Assembly: GCF_001578875.1 (NCBI RefSeq)
Contig: NZ_KQ969506.1
Span: 973,979-1,018,058 of the forward strand
Direction: 5' to 3'
DNA: 44,080 nucleotides
Origin: Streptococcus sp. DD13
GTDB lineage: Bacteria; Bacillota; Bacilli; Lactobacillales; Streptococcaceae
The translations under genes and the position numbers were made by a program. Each line of letters opens with the position of its first letter. Positions within the stretch are counted from its first letter, which is position 1. The notes beneath the pieces were generated by a model, which was not told the DNA's origin, ran no database searches, and saw only the letters and a program-made list of their open reading frames with translations. Of the stretch, positions 16,191 to 24,428 are shown one piece after another.

Positions 16191-17985
16191 TTTCTAATTC
16201 CTCCTGTGATAATTGTGAATAGGCGATCTCCTGATAGACACGATTGGTCTTTAGGAGCTCTTCGTGTCGCCCTTGTCCAACAACCTTCCCCTCTTCGAGG
16301 ACTAAGATTTGGTCTGCATCCATAATGGTCGAAATCCGTTGGGCCACGATTAATTTAGTCGTTTGCGCTGTCTTTTCAGCAAGGTCATGCCGCAGCTGCT
16401 TATCTGTCTTGTAGTCTAGAGCTGAGAAGGAATCATCAAAGATCAGAACTTCAGGTTTGCGGGCTAAAGCACGAGCGATGGCCAAACGTTGGCGTTGCCC
16501 TCCAGAGAAGTTGGTCCCTCCTTGAGCCACTTCTGCATCCAGTCCTGCCTCCTTGCTGTCAACAAATTCCTTGGCCTGAGCCAGCTCCAAGGCCTCCCAC
16601 ATCGCTTCATCCGAGAGAGGGGACTCTGAGGAATCACCAAAGTCCAGATTGGATCGGATGGTCCCACTATAGAGCACAGGCTTTTGTGGGATGTATCCAA
16701 TTTTTGCATTTAGGTCATTTTCGGAATAATCTTGGATCTTAATACCATCTAGTTTAATCCAGCCACCTGTCGGATCATAAAAGCGGGGAAGGAGGCTGAT
16801 TAACGTCGACTTCCCAGATCCAGTCGATCCGATGAAGGCAACCGTTTCACCAGCCTTCGCCTTAAAGTGAACATGTTCAATCACATCCGCAGACTCTCTT
16901 GCATATCGGAAGGAGACATCATGAAACTCAATCTCTCCAACATTTCCATTGCTCTGCTTCTGAGTTTCCTCAGGGAAGAGAACGGAGGGTTTCAAGTCCA
17001 ACACTTCATTAATCCGGCGGGAGGAAACGAGGGCCCGTGGCAGGATCATAAAGACCGCTGCCATCAGCATGAAACCTAGGATGACCTGCATTCCATACGA
17101 AGAAAACACCACCATGTCTGAAAAGATCGTAACCCGCTCTTGCATGGACTGTGCCAGAGCTGTTTGGGAAGCCGTTTGAAGACTGACATTATTGATCAAA
17201 TAGCCTCCAATCCAGTAAACAGCCAGAGTCAAACCAGAAGAAACCAAGGTCATGACCGGATTCATCAGGGACATGAGCCGGAAAATAAAGAGATTCAGGC
17301 GGGTCATATCCTGGTTCACCTTGCTATACTTCGCATCCTGGTAGTCTTCAGCATTGTAAGCCCGAACGACACGAATCCCAGATAAGGTTTCTCGTGTCAC
17401 TGCATTGAGATTGTCTGTCATCTCCTGTACCTTGCTCTGCCGTGGAAAAGCCACTCCTAGCAGGACCGCTAAAAGGACGATGACGATCAAAGCAGCCACT
17501 CCTAAAGACATGGTCCACTCAGAACTTTCCCCCCAGATCTTGGTCAGGGCCCAAAAGGCCATGATCGGCCCCATGGTCACCACTTGGAGACCAGTCGTAA
17601 TCAAAATCTGCAATTGGGTCAAGTCATTGGTTGTTCGGGTCAGCAAGCTAGGGATGGAAAAGCGCTTGATCTCCGCATCCGAGTAATCCATGACCTGATC
17701 AAAAATATCCCCCCGCAAGCGCGTGGTAAAACTCGCTGCCACCCGTGATGCAATCAAGCCCACTAGTACAGCTGACAAAAAACTCAAGAAGGAAAACCCA
17801 ATCATCTTCCAGCCAGGTCCCATGATCTGGGCAACCGTTGTGTCTGGTGTATTGAGTAGGGTCGTAACCTCTGACATATAGTCCGGTACCTTCAAGTTAG
17901 ACCAGACTTCTACACACACGAATAGGACACTGACCAAAATCTGAAACCATTCCTTGCGTGTGAGCCGTTTAAAAATCTTAAGCAT
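16180..17985 (-). CDS. ABC exporter half-transporter (first subunit)
   Basis: A 601-residue ABC exporter subunit with an N-terminal six-helix membrane domain and a nucleotide-binding domain. Walker A is GSTGSGKST and the signature is FSGGQRQR. Walker B reads VLIFDDSFSALD, with Asp in place of the catalytic Glu, the mark of the degenerate site in heterodimeric exporters. The start was set at ATG 17985 (MLKIFKRLTRKEW), because AAGGAGAAG lies just upstream and it overlaps the MarR stop. The in-frame extension to 18030 has no ribosome site. It is co-transcribed with marR and the second subunit. Confidence 0.92.
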   Translation of the reverse strand: MLKIFKRLTRKEWFQILVSVLFVCVEVWSNLKVPDYMSEVTTLLNTPDTTVAQIMGPGWKMIGFSFLSFLSAVLVGLIASRVAASFTTRLRGDIFDQVMDYSDAEIKRFSIPSLLTRTTNDLTQLQILITTGLQVVTMGPIMAFWALTKIWGESSEWTMSLGVAALIVIVLLAVLLGVAFPRQSKVQEMTDNLNAVTRETLSGIRVVRAYNAEDYQDAKYSKVNQDMTRLNLFIFRLMSLMNPVMTLVSSGLTLAVYWIGGYLINNVSLQTASQTALAQSMQERVTIFSDMVVFSSYGMQVILGFMLMAAVFMILPRALVSSRRINEVLDLKPSVLFPEETQKQSNGNVGEIEFHDVSFRYARESADVIEHVHFKAKAGETVAFIGSTGSGKSTLISLLPRFYDPTGGWIKLDGIKIQDYSENDLNAKIGYIPQKPVLYSGTIRSNLDFGDSSESPLSDEAMWEALELAQAKEFVDSKEAGLDAEVAQGGTNFSGGQRQRLAIARALARKPEVLIFDDSFSALDYKTDKQLRHDLAEKTAQTTKLIVAQRISTIMDADQILVLEEGKVVGQGRHEELLKTNRVYQEIAYSQLSQEELENGK

Positions 17986-18421
17986 CTTCTTCTCCTTGTG
18001 TGATATTCTCCTCGATGCGCCTCCAGACACGGACCGCTTGACGAACCTCTTCCTTAGTCAGCCCTCGAAACAGGCGACGGTGAAATTCTTCGATAAAAAC
18101 TTGGACTTTCTGACCTGCCTCTCGTCCATCATCTGTCAGGACCACTTGCTTTTTGCGCTTGTCCACGAGCGATGGAATGACTTGGATATAGCCGTTTTTC
18201 TCCATTCGCTTGATCAGGCCAGAAGCCACAGATTTGGAAATCTGCGCCTTTCGTTCGATATCCTTGATAAAAACCTCATTGTCCTGATGGTTGAGCAAAT
18301 ACACCAGGGTAAAGCCTTGCGGACCAGCCAAGTCTTCAACCCCATACCGCTTAGCCGTAGCGCGTGCCTCTTTTTCTAAGCGCATCCCAAACTGCCGAAA
18401 ATGTTCAAAACTCCCTTTCAT
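17978..18421 (-). CDS. MarR-family transcriptional regulator
   Basis: A 147-residue winged-helix repressor of the MarR family. Visible elements are the DNA-recognition region ERKAQISKSVASGLIKRMEKNGY and the wing VPSLVDKRKKQVVLTDDG, flanked by helices for dimerisation. The start is placed at ATG 18421 (MKGSFEHF), because AAAGGAGAAGG precedes it. A longer frame to 18487 runs back through the promoter. It is the first gene of the exporter operon. Two matching palindromes overlap its promoter, so it very likely represses its own operon and is released by a ligand that the exporter removes (inference from family). Confidence 0.92.
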   Translation of the reverse strand: MKGSFEHFRQFGMRLEKEARATAKRYGVEDLAGPQGFTLVYLLNHQDNEVFIKDIERKAQISKSVASGLIKRMEKNGYIQVIPSLVDKRKKQVVLTDDGREAGQKVQVFIEEFHRRLFRGLTKEEVRQAVRVWRRIEENITQGEEDA

Positions 18422-18441
18422 GACCTTCTCCTTTCCGGGAT

Positions 18442-18487
18442 TAGTTCTTATAGAAACTATTTTAGTTCTTATGCGAACTATTGTCAA
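18442..18487 (-). promoter_or_regulatory. MarR operon promoter with two operator palindromes
   Basis: TTGACA (18487-18482) and TAAAAT (18464-18459) are 17 bases apart on the minus strand. Two 18-bp inverted repeats, TAGTTCTTATGCGAACTA (18463-18480) and TAGTTCTTATAGAAACTA (18442-18459), have starts 21 bases apart, i.e. two helical turns. One fills the spacer and the other covers the start site. This is the classic layout for autorepression by the adjacent MarR protein. Confidence 0.85.
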
Positions 18488-18974
18488 GGAAAAAGCTGAA
18501 AACTTTCCACCCTACAAAAAAGAGAGAATCAACAGTCTTTTAGAATGGGCAATTCAACACCGACCAGTTGCTCTACGAGTCTTCTTTTTTAAAATAGCCA
18601 ACAAATCCTTCTATCTATTGCAATTCACTCTGTGAATACATATGGTAGAAAGATGTTGCTATTTCTAAATCATTTTCTTCCAACATCAGGATTCACTTAG
18701 CAAATCCTACCTCTATCGATTCAACAAAATTTCCTTGAATAACCGTTTTCAATAAGTTGTCAACCTCAAAAGACGATAATAAAAGTCAGTTATTAAATTT
18801 AAAGATTTCTGAAAGAGGCTAGAACAAAAGTCCTAGCCTCTCAATTGTTTTTGGATTGTCGAGCAAGACACAGTGGTTAAGTGGGTAGGAGCATCAAAAT
18901 ATAGGTCATCCCCCATCATTAAACGATTGAAAATATTCTTTATTTAAAGTTTCTGGCTGACGGTTCATATCCCT
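18488..18974. other. 487-base gap without a supported gene
   Basis: This gap lies between the MarR promoter and the T7SS island. It holds a 72-base fragment of the 173-bp repeat (18814-18885). Beyond that I see no reading frame, hairpin terminator or RNA gene I can support. An isolated TTGACA on the minus strand at 18763-18758 has no good -10. Confidence 0.5.
18814..18885 (+). repeat. 173-bp repeat, truncated copy
   Basis: The first 72 bases of the repeat seen at 6907 and 41226, including the 5' hairpin (GAGGCTAGAAC / GTCCTAGCCTC, partly mismatched) and CAATTGTTTTTGGATTGTCGA. It stops at GTGGTTAAGTGGG, inside the left arm of the middle stem. It lies at the edge of the T7SS island, in the same orientation as the other copies. 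Confidence 0.75.
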
Positions 18975-19850
18975 CTATTTCTCCTTTAGCTGACCATTCT
19001 TAACCAACTTTTTGTAATAGCGTTTACTATACCATTCGCGGTCACTAATCTCCAAATATTCTTTGTATTCCATCGGATACTTATGGATATAGTAGGCTTG
19101 CACAATGTGAACATTGATAAGAAAAGCTATTAAATAGGCATAAACAACAAACCAAAGAATCAAAAGTAAACCGAAAGGATAAAAATACCACAAAACCGGT
19201 AAATTGTTTACCTGATGATACATTAAAGATACTGGAAAAAGAAAGACCATTATTCCTAAGGCAATCAACAAGACTTTCTTCAAAAGTACCTTTTCATCTT
19301 CATCATTCAAGCGTCGTTTTAAATTCTTGATTTTATTAACAATTATCCAGATAAAAAGAGCGATTCCTACTATCAGCTGAAGCCAGAATCCCAGCAGAGT
19401 GTTGGCATCGTAGGCCACAGCACTTGCTAAGTAGAAGACTGCTAAAAACGCAGAAGATACCCATGGAAAATAGAGAGGGAAATAGGTAAAGACCTGACTG
19501 CTTAAGCGCTTCTTCGGCCAAAAAACAGGAATAGAAGCGAATAGATAAGTTAAGTAGAATAGCAGACTAACAGGTTTTAAAAATGCCGCCATAGATCGAA
19601 TCAAAACAGTTGAAGCATAAGATATATAATATACTTCACCTTCTAAACCAATACTACTTGGCATAGCAATTGTTATAAAATATCCTATAACACCAAAAAA
19701 GATAAACATACAAAAACCAACTGTAAAGAGGCGATTTAGTAGGCTCATATGGATAGGATTTGGCATCCCTGCAGTCAATGAATACTTCCCACTGGTTACA
19801 ATTTTCTTACTGTTTTCAAAATCAGCACCAAATATACTTACTCTCTTCAT
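18975..19850 (-). CDS. Six-helix membrane protein, candidate T7SS toxin immunity protein (family A)
   Basis: A 291-residue protein with about six hydrophobic helices and cytoplasmic, charged ends. No enzyme motif is visible. The C-terminus (YPMEYKEYLEISDREWY) resembles that of the 296-residue protein at 21588-22478 (YPEDYREWEGQSVEEWY), so the two are paralogues. Its ATG lies three bases after the stop of a toxin C-terminal remnant, the position an immunity gene takes after an LXG toxin. I infer that it protects against a membrane-acting (glycine-zipper) toxin. The function is unproven and the family has no name I can give. Confidence 0.7.
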   Translation of the reverse strand: MKRVSIFGADFENSKKIVTSGKYSLTAGMPNPIHMSLLNRLFTVGFCMFIFFGVIGYFITIAMPSSIGLEGEVYYISYASTVLIRSMAAFLKPVSLLFYLTYLFASIPVFWPKKRLSSQVFTYFPLYFPWVSSAFLAVFYLASAVAYDANTLLGFWLQLIVGIALFIWIIVNKIKNLKRRLNDEDEKVLLKKVLLIALGIMVFLFPVSLMYHQVNNLPVLWYFYPFGLLLILWFVVYAYLIAFLINVHIVQAYYIHKYPMEYKEYLEISDREWYSKRYYKKLVKNGQLKEK

Positions 19851-19853
19851 TAT

Positions 19854-19988
19854 TTAGCCTCCAAACCATGACGTAACAGTCTTCCATCCACTAGCAAGAG
19901 CTTTACCAACGTTTTTAGCTGTCTTAACTGCCCCATCGTATGCATCAAATTTTTCTACATTGCTTAGCGCAATAAAGTTCAACAATAT
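19854..19988 (-). pseudogene. C-terminal tail of an LXG-type toxin (remnant)
   Basis: An open frame of 44 codons follows an in-frame TGA (19991-19989) and ends in TAA at 19856-19854. It reads FDAYDGAVKTAKNVGKAL then ASGWKTVTSWFGG at the end. The end resembles the tail of the LXG protein at 27047 (GWNNLVNGVKGLFSW). It has no start codon, no ribosome binding site and no domain upstream. It is the last piece of a toxin whose body is gone, still coupled to the intact membrane gene downstream. Confidence 0.65.
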
Positions 19989-20088
19989 TCACTAGAAGTC
20001 AAAAAGTCACTATTGCATCTCTTGACTTTAAAACAAACATTAATCTCCATATTTTAAAATAGCTTAAATCATCTCAAAACTTTCTTCT

Positions 20089-20835
20089 TTACTTATCTAA
20101 TTCTTTTGTCAAAATAGCTCCATCTGGTCCAACACTCACTTCTAGATAGACATCTGGATTGTCATCAGCTCTACATATCACACTAATTTCCCCCTCCTCA
20201 AACCGTTGTGACAATTTCAAGATTCTAACAATGTAATTTTGATTGAACCCAACAAAAGCAATTCCCAACAAAAGACCTGCAAATATAATCTTAAAAATCT
20301 CTCCTCCAATCGGTTGCCCCAACAAGTCTTTAAAGCGGGAAATAAAATCATAGACATAGTAGAAACCTACCGCAGGGATAGTAAATAAGAGTGCATTAAA
20401 ATATAAAAAAGCACCTTTACTAAAACCTTTTTCCGTCTTTTCCTCTTCGTCTTGATTTTCGTCATCGGGATAAATCATAGTAGTCAGACAAACCGTTTGG
20501 GTAGTCACTTGAGCTATATTGACATTTCTATACAAGGCTCGTTCTACAAGGAGAGTGACAAAAGCAAATTCTGCTATCCAGATAAGAATAACACTCCAAA
20601 AAGTAGTCATGCTATAAGTTCCTTGTAAAAATAGACTAAAGAAGGAAGAAATGCCACTTCCGCTAGCTATAAAGAAAACAACTAATAGAGGAATATGCCT
20701 GTTCATTTTACTTGATTTCTCTGTATCTAATAGTTTACTCTTTGGAGCTTCTAAAACTTCATGGGTCTTACGATCAAAATAAATGGCTTTGTCATAATAT
20801 TGATTCAAATAAAAACGACGTCTTCTAAAAAACAT
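20089..20835 (-). CDS. Four-helix membrane protein (family B, copy 1)
   Basis: A 248-residue protein starting MFFRRRRFYLNQYY. It shares a layout with the gene just upstream (20857-21519): MFFR start, the motif APKSKLLDT near residue 33, about four membrane helices, and VERALYRNV in the middle. It ends in a cytoplasmic or extracellular tail with ICRADDNPDVYLEVSVGPDG. No known domain is recognised. It sits in a run of multi-pass membrane genes next to toxin debris. A role as immunity protein against a membrane-depolarising LXG toxin is inferred. Confidence 0.7.
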   Translation of the reverse strand: MFFRRRRFYLNQYYDKAIYFDRKTHEVLEAPKSKLLDTEKSSKMNRHIPLLVVFFIASGSGISSFFSLFLQGTYSMTTFWSVILIWIAEFAFVTLLVERALYRNVNIAQVTTQTVCLTTMIYPDDENQDEEEKTEKGFSKGAFLYFNALLFTIPAVGFYYVYDFISRFKDLLGQPIGGEIFKIIFAGLLLGIAFVGFNQNYIVRILKLSQRFEEGEISVICRADDNPDVYLEVSVGPDGAILTKELDK

Positions 20836-20856
20836 ATTGATCTCTTTCTATTTTCT

Positions 20857-21519
20857 TTATTCTATTTCCTTTTTGACGCAATGATTTCTATATCGCTCAA
20901 CTGCCTTCAACCATCGTATCATATTATTTTGCCACAGCAAGAGAGCTGCGACCGCTGGCAAAATCCCCATCAGGCTTAAAGGAAATATCTCACTACCAAT
21001 GGGTGTTCCCATCATCTTCAAAACGAGCATGGAGAGGACAGAAATCGGACCCACCAAGCCCATGACAGCCATAAAGACTGTGAAAACCCAAGCGAATAGC
21101 TTCTTACTAAGGGTAACCTTCTTATCTGAAAAATTATTCCAAAAGAGATTGCTATTGACGGCTCTTCTGAAGTTTTCCTTGCTGGTAGGCTCCGCTAGGG
21201 AAACATTTTTGTAGAGTGCTCGCTCCACAATCACCAATAGTAAAATGACTTCCAGCAACCAAGTTAGCAGAAAATAAATCAGGGTTCCATAGCTATAGAC
21301 ACCCGTAAAAAAGCGCGTTGCTGGCAAAATCTGCAGGATGCCACTCATCGCCAAAAGAGCACAAATCGACAAGATGATGTGTTTTCGATTTCCACGCGCC
21401 GCAGCTGTATTTAAGAGTTTACTCTTAGGAGCTGCTAGGGGATTTCGTGGCTCATCGACATGGACATATATGGCCTGGCCTTGGCTCTCCCCTATATAAA
21501 TTACTTTCCTAAAAAACAT
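20857..21519 (-). CDS. Four-helix membrane protein (family B, copy 2)
   Basis: A 220-residue paralogue of the following gene. It starts MFFRKVIYIGESQGQ, with APKSKLLNT and VERALYKNV at matching positions and four hydrophobic helices. It lacks the extended C-terminal tail of copy 1. The spacing to copy 1 is only about 21 bases, so they are co-transcribed and probably arose by tandem duplication. The function is unknown. A T7SS immunity role is inferred from context. Confidence 0.7.
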   Translation of the reverse strand: MFFRKVIYIGESQGQAIYVHVDEPRNPLAAPKSKLLNTAAARGNRKHIILSICALLAMSGILQILPATRFFTGVYSYGTLIYFLLTWLLEVILLLVIVERALYKNVSLAEPTSKENFRRAVNSNLFWNNFSDKKVTLSKKLFAWVFTVFMAVMGLVGPISVLSMLVLKMMGTPIGSEIFPLSLMGILPAVAALLLWQNNMIRWLKAVERYRNHCVKKEIE

Positions 21520-21587
21520 GTTTGTCTTTCTCCTCTAAGCAACTGATTTTCTTAAAATGGTAGTCTGCTCTAAACCTATCTGAAGTA

Positions 21588-22478
21588 CTAGTCTTCTCCT
21601 GTTTCTTTCCCTGACAGTTCTGGATGCTTCTTCAAGTAGGCTTTTCCATACCATTCTTCGACAGACTGGCCCTCCCACTCACGGTAGTCTTCTGGGTATT
21701 TCCATTTGTAATAGGCATGAAGAAAATAAGGAAAACCGATAAAAATAACGATGGCGAACAATACAAAGTTACAAAAAATCCATAACAGCAAAAAACCAAA
21801 TCCTTTTATTGAGTTTGAAACATCTATTGCAAAAAATCCCAGAAGATGCTTTACGATAATAGCTAGTCCTAAAATTCCCATCCCATAGAGAGCAATCATT
21901 TTTGCAATCTTATTACGAAATGTCTCTTTCAATACCTCACCATACATGAGTTTCCTTAACCCCTCTAACTCAACAGTAAACATCCAGCAAATAATCATCA
22001 CAATGAAAGCAACTATCCCAATAATTTCCCAAGAGGCTAAATTTGCTAATAGAAAGTCTAAAAAGATTAGATCCATTTCCAATAAGAACCAAATCATAAA
22101 TGTAAAAGCATGAAACTGATAACGATACGGTAATAAGTAGGTTCGCTTAATAAATTTCCCAATCACAACTAAGGATAGCCAGATGATAAGTAAAATCAGA
22201 AAAACATTTGCTGTTAACGACTCGTGCTCAGCTATTGGGAGGGTCAAGGTATCACTTTCATGCAGTTGCATAGAGATAGCCAGCAAGATAAAGTTAAAGC
22301 CAACAGGAAAAATAAGGCTTAAAATAAAACTTCGAATGCGAAACCAAAGAGAAGCATGCCCATTCTTAAAAAACTTCACAGTCTTATCATGTTGCTCTTG
22401 CTGTAACTTTCTAAAACCATCATCCTCAAGATTGAGGCTTTCTTCAAAACTTGCCTTAAAAATAGATTGTTTCTTCAT
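21588..22478 (-). CDS. Six-helix membrane protein (family A, copy 2)
   Basis: A 296-residue protein with a soluble, charged N-terminus (MKKQSIFKASFEESLNLEDD) and about six helices. The C-terminal WKYPEDYREWEGQSVEEWYG matches the tail of the 291-residue protein at 18975. The N-termini (KxSIFxAxFE) also match. The two family-A genes flank the two family-B genes, suggesting an A-B block that was duplicated and rearranged. No catalytic motif is seen. Immunity function is inferred. Confidence 0.7.
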   Translation of the reverse strand: MKKQSIFKASFEESLNLEDDGFRKLQQEQHDKTVKFFKNGHASLWFRIRSFILSLIFPVGFNFILLAISMQLHESDTLTLPIAEHESLTANVFLILLIIWLSLVVIGKFIKRTYLLPYRYQFHAFTFMIWFLLEMDLIFLDFLLANLASWEIIGIVAFIVMIICWMFTVELEGLRKLMYGEVLKETFRNKIAKMIALYGMGILGLAIIVKHLLGFFAIDVSNSIKGFGFLLLWIFCNFVLFAIVIFIGFPYFLHAYYKWKYPEDYREWEGQSVEEWYGKAYLKKHPELSGKETGED

Positions 22479-22526
22479 TGACTCCCTCCAATTTTATGAC
22501 ACTATTGATCGATTGGTCTAAAACTT

Positions 22527-23225
22527 CTACTCCTCATATTCTGGGTGTTTGCGTACATAGCGTGCCGCCTGAACTCCATCCACTATGAGAGCTGGGAAAA
22601 CGAAGTTCATCAAGATGCCCAAGAAAACACCAAAGACATTCTCAATGTAACCAGTGAGAATAGCTGGTGCTAACAATACAGCTACAAAAGCAACTCCAAA
22701 ATTAAACAATCGCTCTTTCTTCTTGTTATTGTCTTTACCACCATAAGTCTCCCATCGGTTGAAAGCCCAGATTTTCCCCTGATTTTTAGGAAGATAATAC
22801 CAGGAGTAGAGACCTGTAGAAAAAAGCAGGATAAAGAGAGCTACCAGATTATAAGCTAGCGCCAAGCCTGAATAGATTTCATCTTTACCAACTAGCATAA
22901 CCAAGCCTGCAAAAGTAATGTCAATGTTTAAAATCAAAACAAGTATAGAAACAAAAAGATAGATAAAACTCTTAAATCTCACAATAAAACGATCGAAGAA
23001 AGAGAGTGGGATTGCTAAACCACTAATGAACATGAAAATAATGAACAAGTTTTTATAAATGCCAATATGATCGACATAGGTTGTCCCAAAATACGCCATA
23101 AAAGAGAATGCTAAGCTAATCCAAGATAGAAGCTTGATATAGCCTAGACTAACACCATCTGTAATCAAAGGGCCGTGGTAGCGTTCTTCGATCACTACTT
23201 TCTTTTTCTTTGAAGCTTTTGTCAT
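22527..23225 (-). CDS. Six-helix membrane protein of the T7SS island (family C)
   Basis: A 232-residue protein with a Lys-rich N-terminus (MTKASKKKKVVIEERYHG), about six hydrophobic helices and the C-terminal tail ARYVRKHPEYEE. The KHPE-type tail recalls the KYPEDY / KHPEL ends of family A. No domain is recognised. It lies 45 bases after the YezG-like gene in the same direction and before the family A and B genes. It is a candidate membrane immunity or accessory protein. Confidence 0.65.
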   Translation of the reverse strand: MTKASKKKKVVIEERYHGPLITDGVSLGYIKLLSWISLAFSFMAYFGTTYVDHIGIYKNLFIIFMFISGLAIPLSFFDRFIVRFKSFIYLFVSILVLILNIDITFAGLVMLVGKDEIYSGLALAYNLVALFILLFSTGLYSWYYLPKNQGKIWAFNRWETYGGKDNNKKKERLFNFGVAFVAVLLAPAILTGYIENVFGVFLGILMNFVFPALIVDGVQAARYVRKHPEYEE

Positions 23226-23270
23226 GAACTCCCTTTCCTTGTCTGGACTGATAACTTTAATTCAAGCAAA

Positions 23271-23756
23271 CTAATTGCCATTATGTTCCTGCTGGAAGAC
23301 TTCCATAGCCTTGAACTGTTCTAGTTCTTTTTCATCTCGAGGTTCAAAACCAAGGTATTTATACTTGAAATATTTTAAAAGAGCACTTGGTCCAAAGCTA
23401 CTTTGATTCCATGGTGCATAGTAAAATTCAGCAGATAAGTTCGTGCCAAGAACTTTTATCGTACAAGAAGACCACAATGCTTGTTCTTCTTTTTGAAAAA
23501 TTTCTCTAAGCTCCCAAGCCAATCTAAAGGTGCGTCTTTCATTTTCCTTAAATTCTGAAATAGGAATACTATATTGCTTTGGTATATAGAGATTGTAGAT
23601 ATACTCATTTTTCCCTTCTTCATTAAAGAAATAATATACTCCTCCTCCATCAGAAGAAAGATTAATGCCGATATAAAGATTATCCCAAGCTACTGGTATT
23701 GCCTCATTAACACTCTGTGCGATCTCACGAATTTTTTCATTAATTTGTGTTTCCAA
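23271..23756 (-). CDS. YezG-family immunity protein (DUF600)
   Basis: An acidic soluble protein of about 161 residues. The pattern EAIPVAWDNLYIGINLSSDG, then GGVYYFF, IPKQYSIPISEF, and KYKYLGFEPRDEKEL near the end is that of the YezG/DUF600 immunity family, known from Bacillus YeeF/LXG nuclease toxins. The start is placed at TTG 23756, because GGAGG lies 5 bases before it. An in-frame TTG at 23768 is also possible. An extended -10 promoter lies upstream and a terminator beyond that, so it heads its own transcript with the membrane genes. No cognate toxin is adjacent. Confidence 0.8.
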   Translation of the reverse strand: METQINEKIREIAQSVNEAIPVAWDNLYIGINLSSDGGGVYYFFNEEGKNEYIYNLYIPKQYSIPISEFKENERRTFRLAWELREIFQKEEQALWSSCTIKVLGTNLSAEFYYAPWNQSSFGPSALLKYFKYKYLGFEPRDEKELEQFKAMEVFQQEHNGN

Positions 23757-23809
23757 CCCATCCTCCAATTTAGGTTCAAATGAGTCTGTGTTTTGGCAAC
23801 TCTGCTTCT

Positions 23810-23818
23810 AGTATACCA
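23810..23818 (-). promoter_or_regulatory. Extended -10 promoter upstream of the YezG-like gene
   Basis: TGG followed by TATACT on the minus strand, about 55 bases before the start codon and just after the terminator of the preceding genes. No good -35 is seen, which is usual for extended -10 promoters. Confidence 0.5.
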
Positions 23819-23855
23819 CATCCCATATTTACCAGCTCTGATCAAACCACAAGAA

Positions 23856-23881
23856 AACCACCGCGAGGGTGGTTCTTTTTT
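23856..23881. terminator. Terminator after the Tdi1-like gene
   Basis: AACCACC (23856-23862) pairs with GGTGGTT (23868-23874) around a 5-base loop. TTTTTT follows on the plus strand, and TTTTCTT on the minus strand, which is the direction of the local genes. It separates the immunity gene pair from the YezG-like transcript. Confidence 0.75.
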
Positions 23882-23882
23882 A

Positions 23883-24425
23883 TCAATCGTCAAACACTCC
23901 GCCTGTGAGTTGGTACATGAGGTAAATGTGCTCTAGGACTTTTACTTTATCCATGTGATCTACATCTTTAAAGCCTCCCAGAGCTAACAGAGGGACAAAA
24001 CCAAAGCATTGAGTGTAATCAAGCAACCCGTATTTTTCTATCGCCTCATGATAAAGAGGTAGGTCAAAATAATCATCTGAGAAATCTTTATCATATACAA
24101 ATTTTATAAACAGTGGCATCTTTTCAAATATGGTATCAAATATTCCATCCTTATATTTTACCATTCTTAAATATTGTTTCTCTTCGCAAACAATAATATC
24201 TCCAAAAGCTGTCACGAACATGGGGAAGGCAACATGACCCATGAAGTAACTATCTCGGAGTAAATCAATATAATCATCTGGATTAATGACTTTCAGATAG
24301 CCATCAAGAAACGTTCCCAGACCATCTTCTTTCCAGATTTGAACTAACTCTGCTGGAACTTGATCCTTGTATTTTTCAATCACTTCTTGAGGCATGTCTG
24401 CCACTTTGGTAAAGTTTTTTAACAT
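23883..24425 (-). CDS. GAD-like / DUF1851 immunity protein (Tdi1 type)
   Basis: A 180-residue soluble protein. GTFLDGYLKVINPDDY and the later FGFVPLLALGG plus EHIYLMYQLTGG are hallmarks of the GAD-like plus DUF1851 architecture known for Tdi1-type immunity proteins, which neutralise DNase toxins of contact-dependent systems. It follows another immunity gene after a 3-base gap and a truncated nuclease-like toxin. It probably binds a toxin in the cytoplasm. Whether the truncated toxin here is its partner is not clear. It ends at a terminator. Confidence 0.82.
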   Translation of the reverse strand: MLKNFTKVADMPQEVIEKYKDQVPAELVQIWKEDGLGTFLDGYLKVINPDDYIDLLRDSYFMGHVAFPMFVTAFGDIIVCEEKQYLRMVKYKDGIFDTIFEKMPLFIKFVYDKDFSDDYFDLPLYHEAIEKYGLLDYTQCFGFVPLLALGGFKDVDHMDKVKVLEHIYLMYQLTGGVFDD

Positions 24426-24428
24426 CTA

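Noticed and set aside
18422..18487. Longer MarR protein starting at 18487
   Set aside because: It would read through the promoter and operators. The ATG at 18421 has a good ribosome site.
23690..23893. 67-codon minus-strand frame across the YezG promoter
   Set aside because: It crosses a terminator and a promoter and is out of frame with the recognised YezG-like protein.
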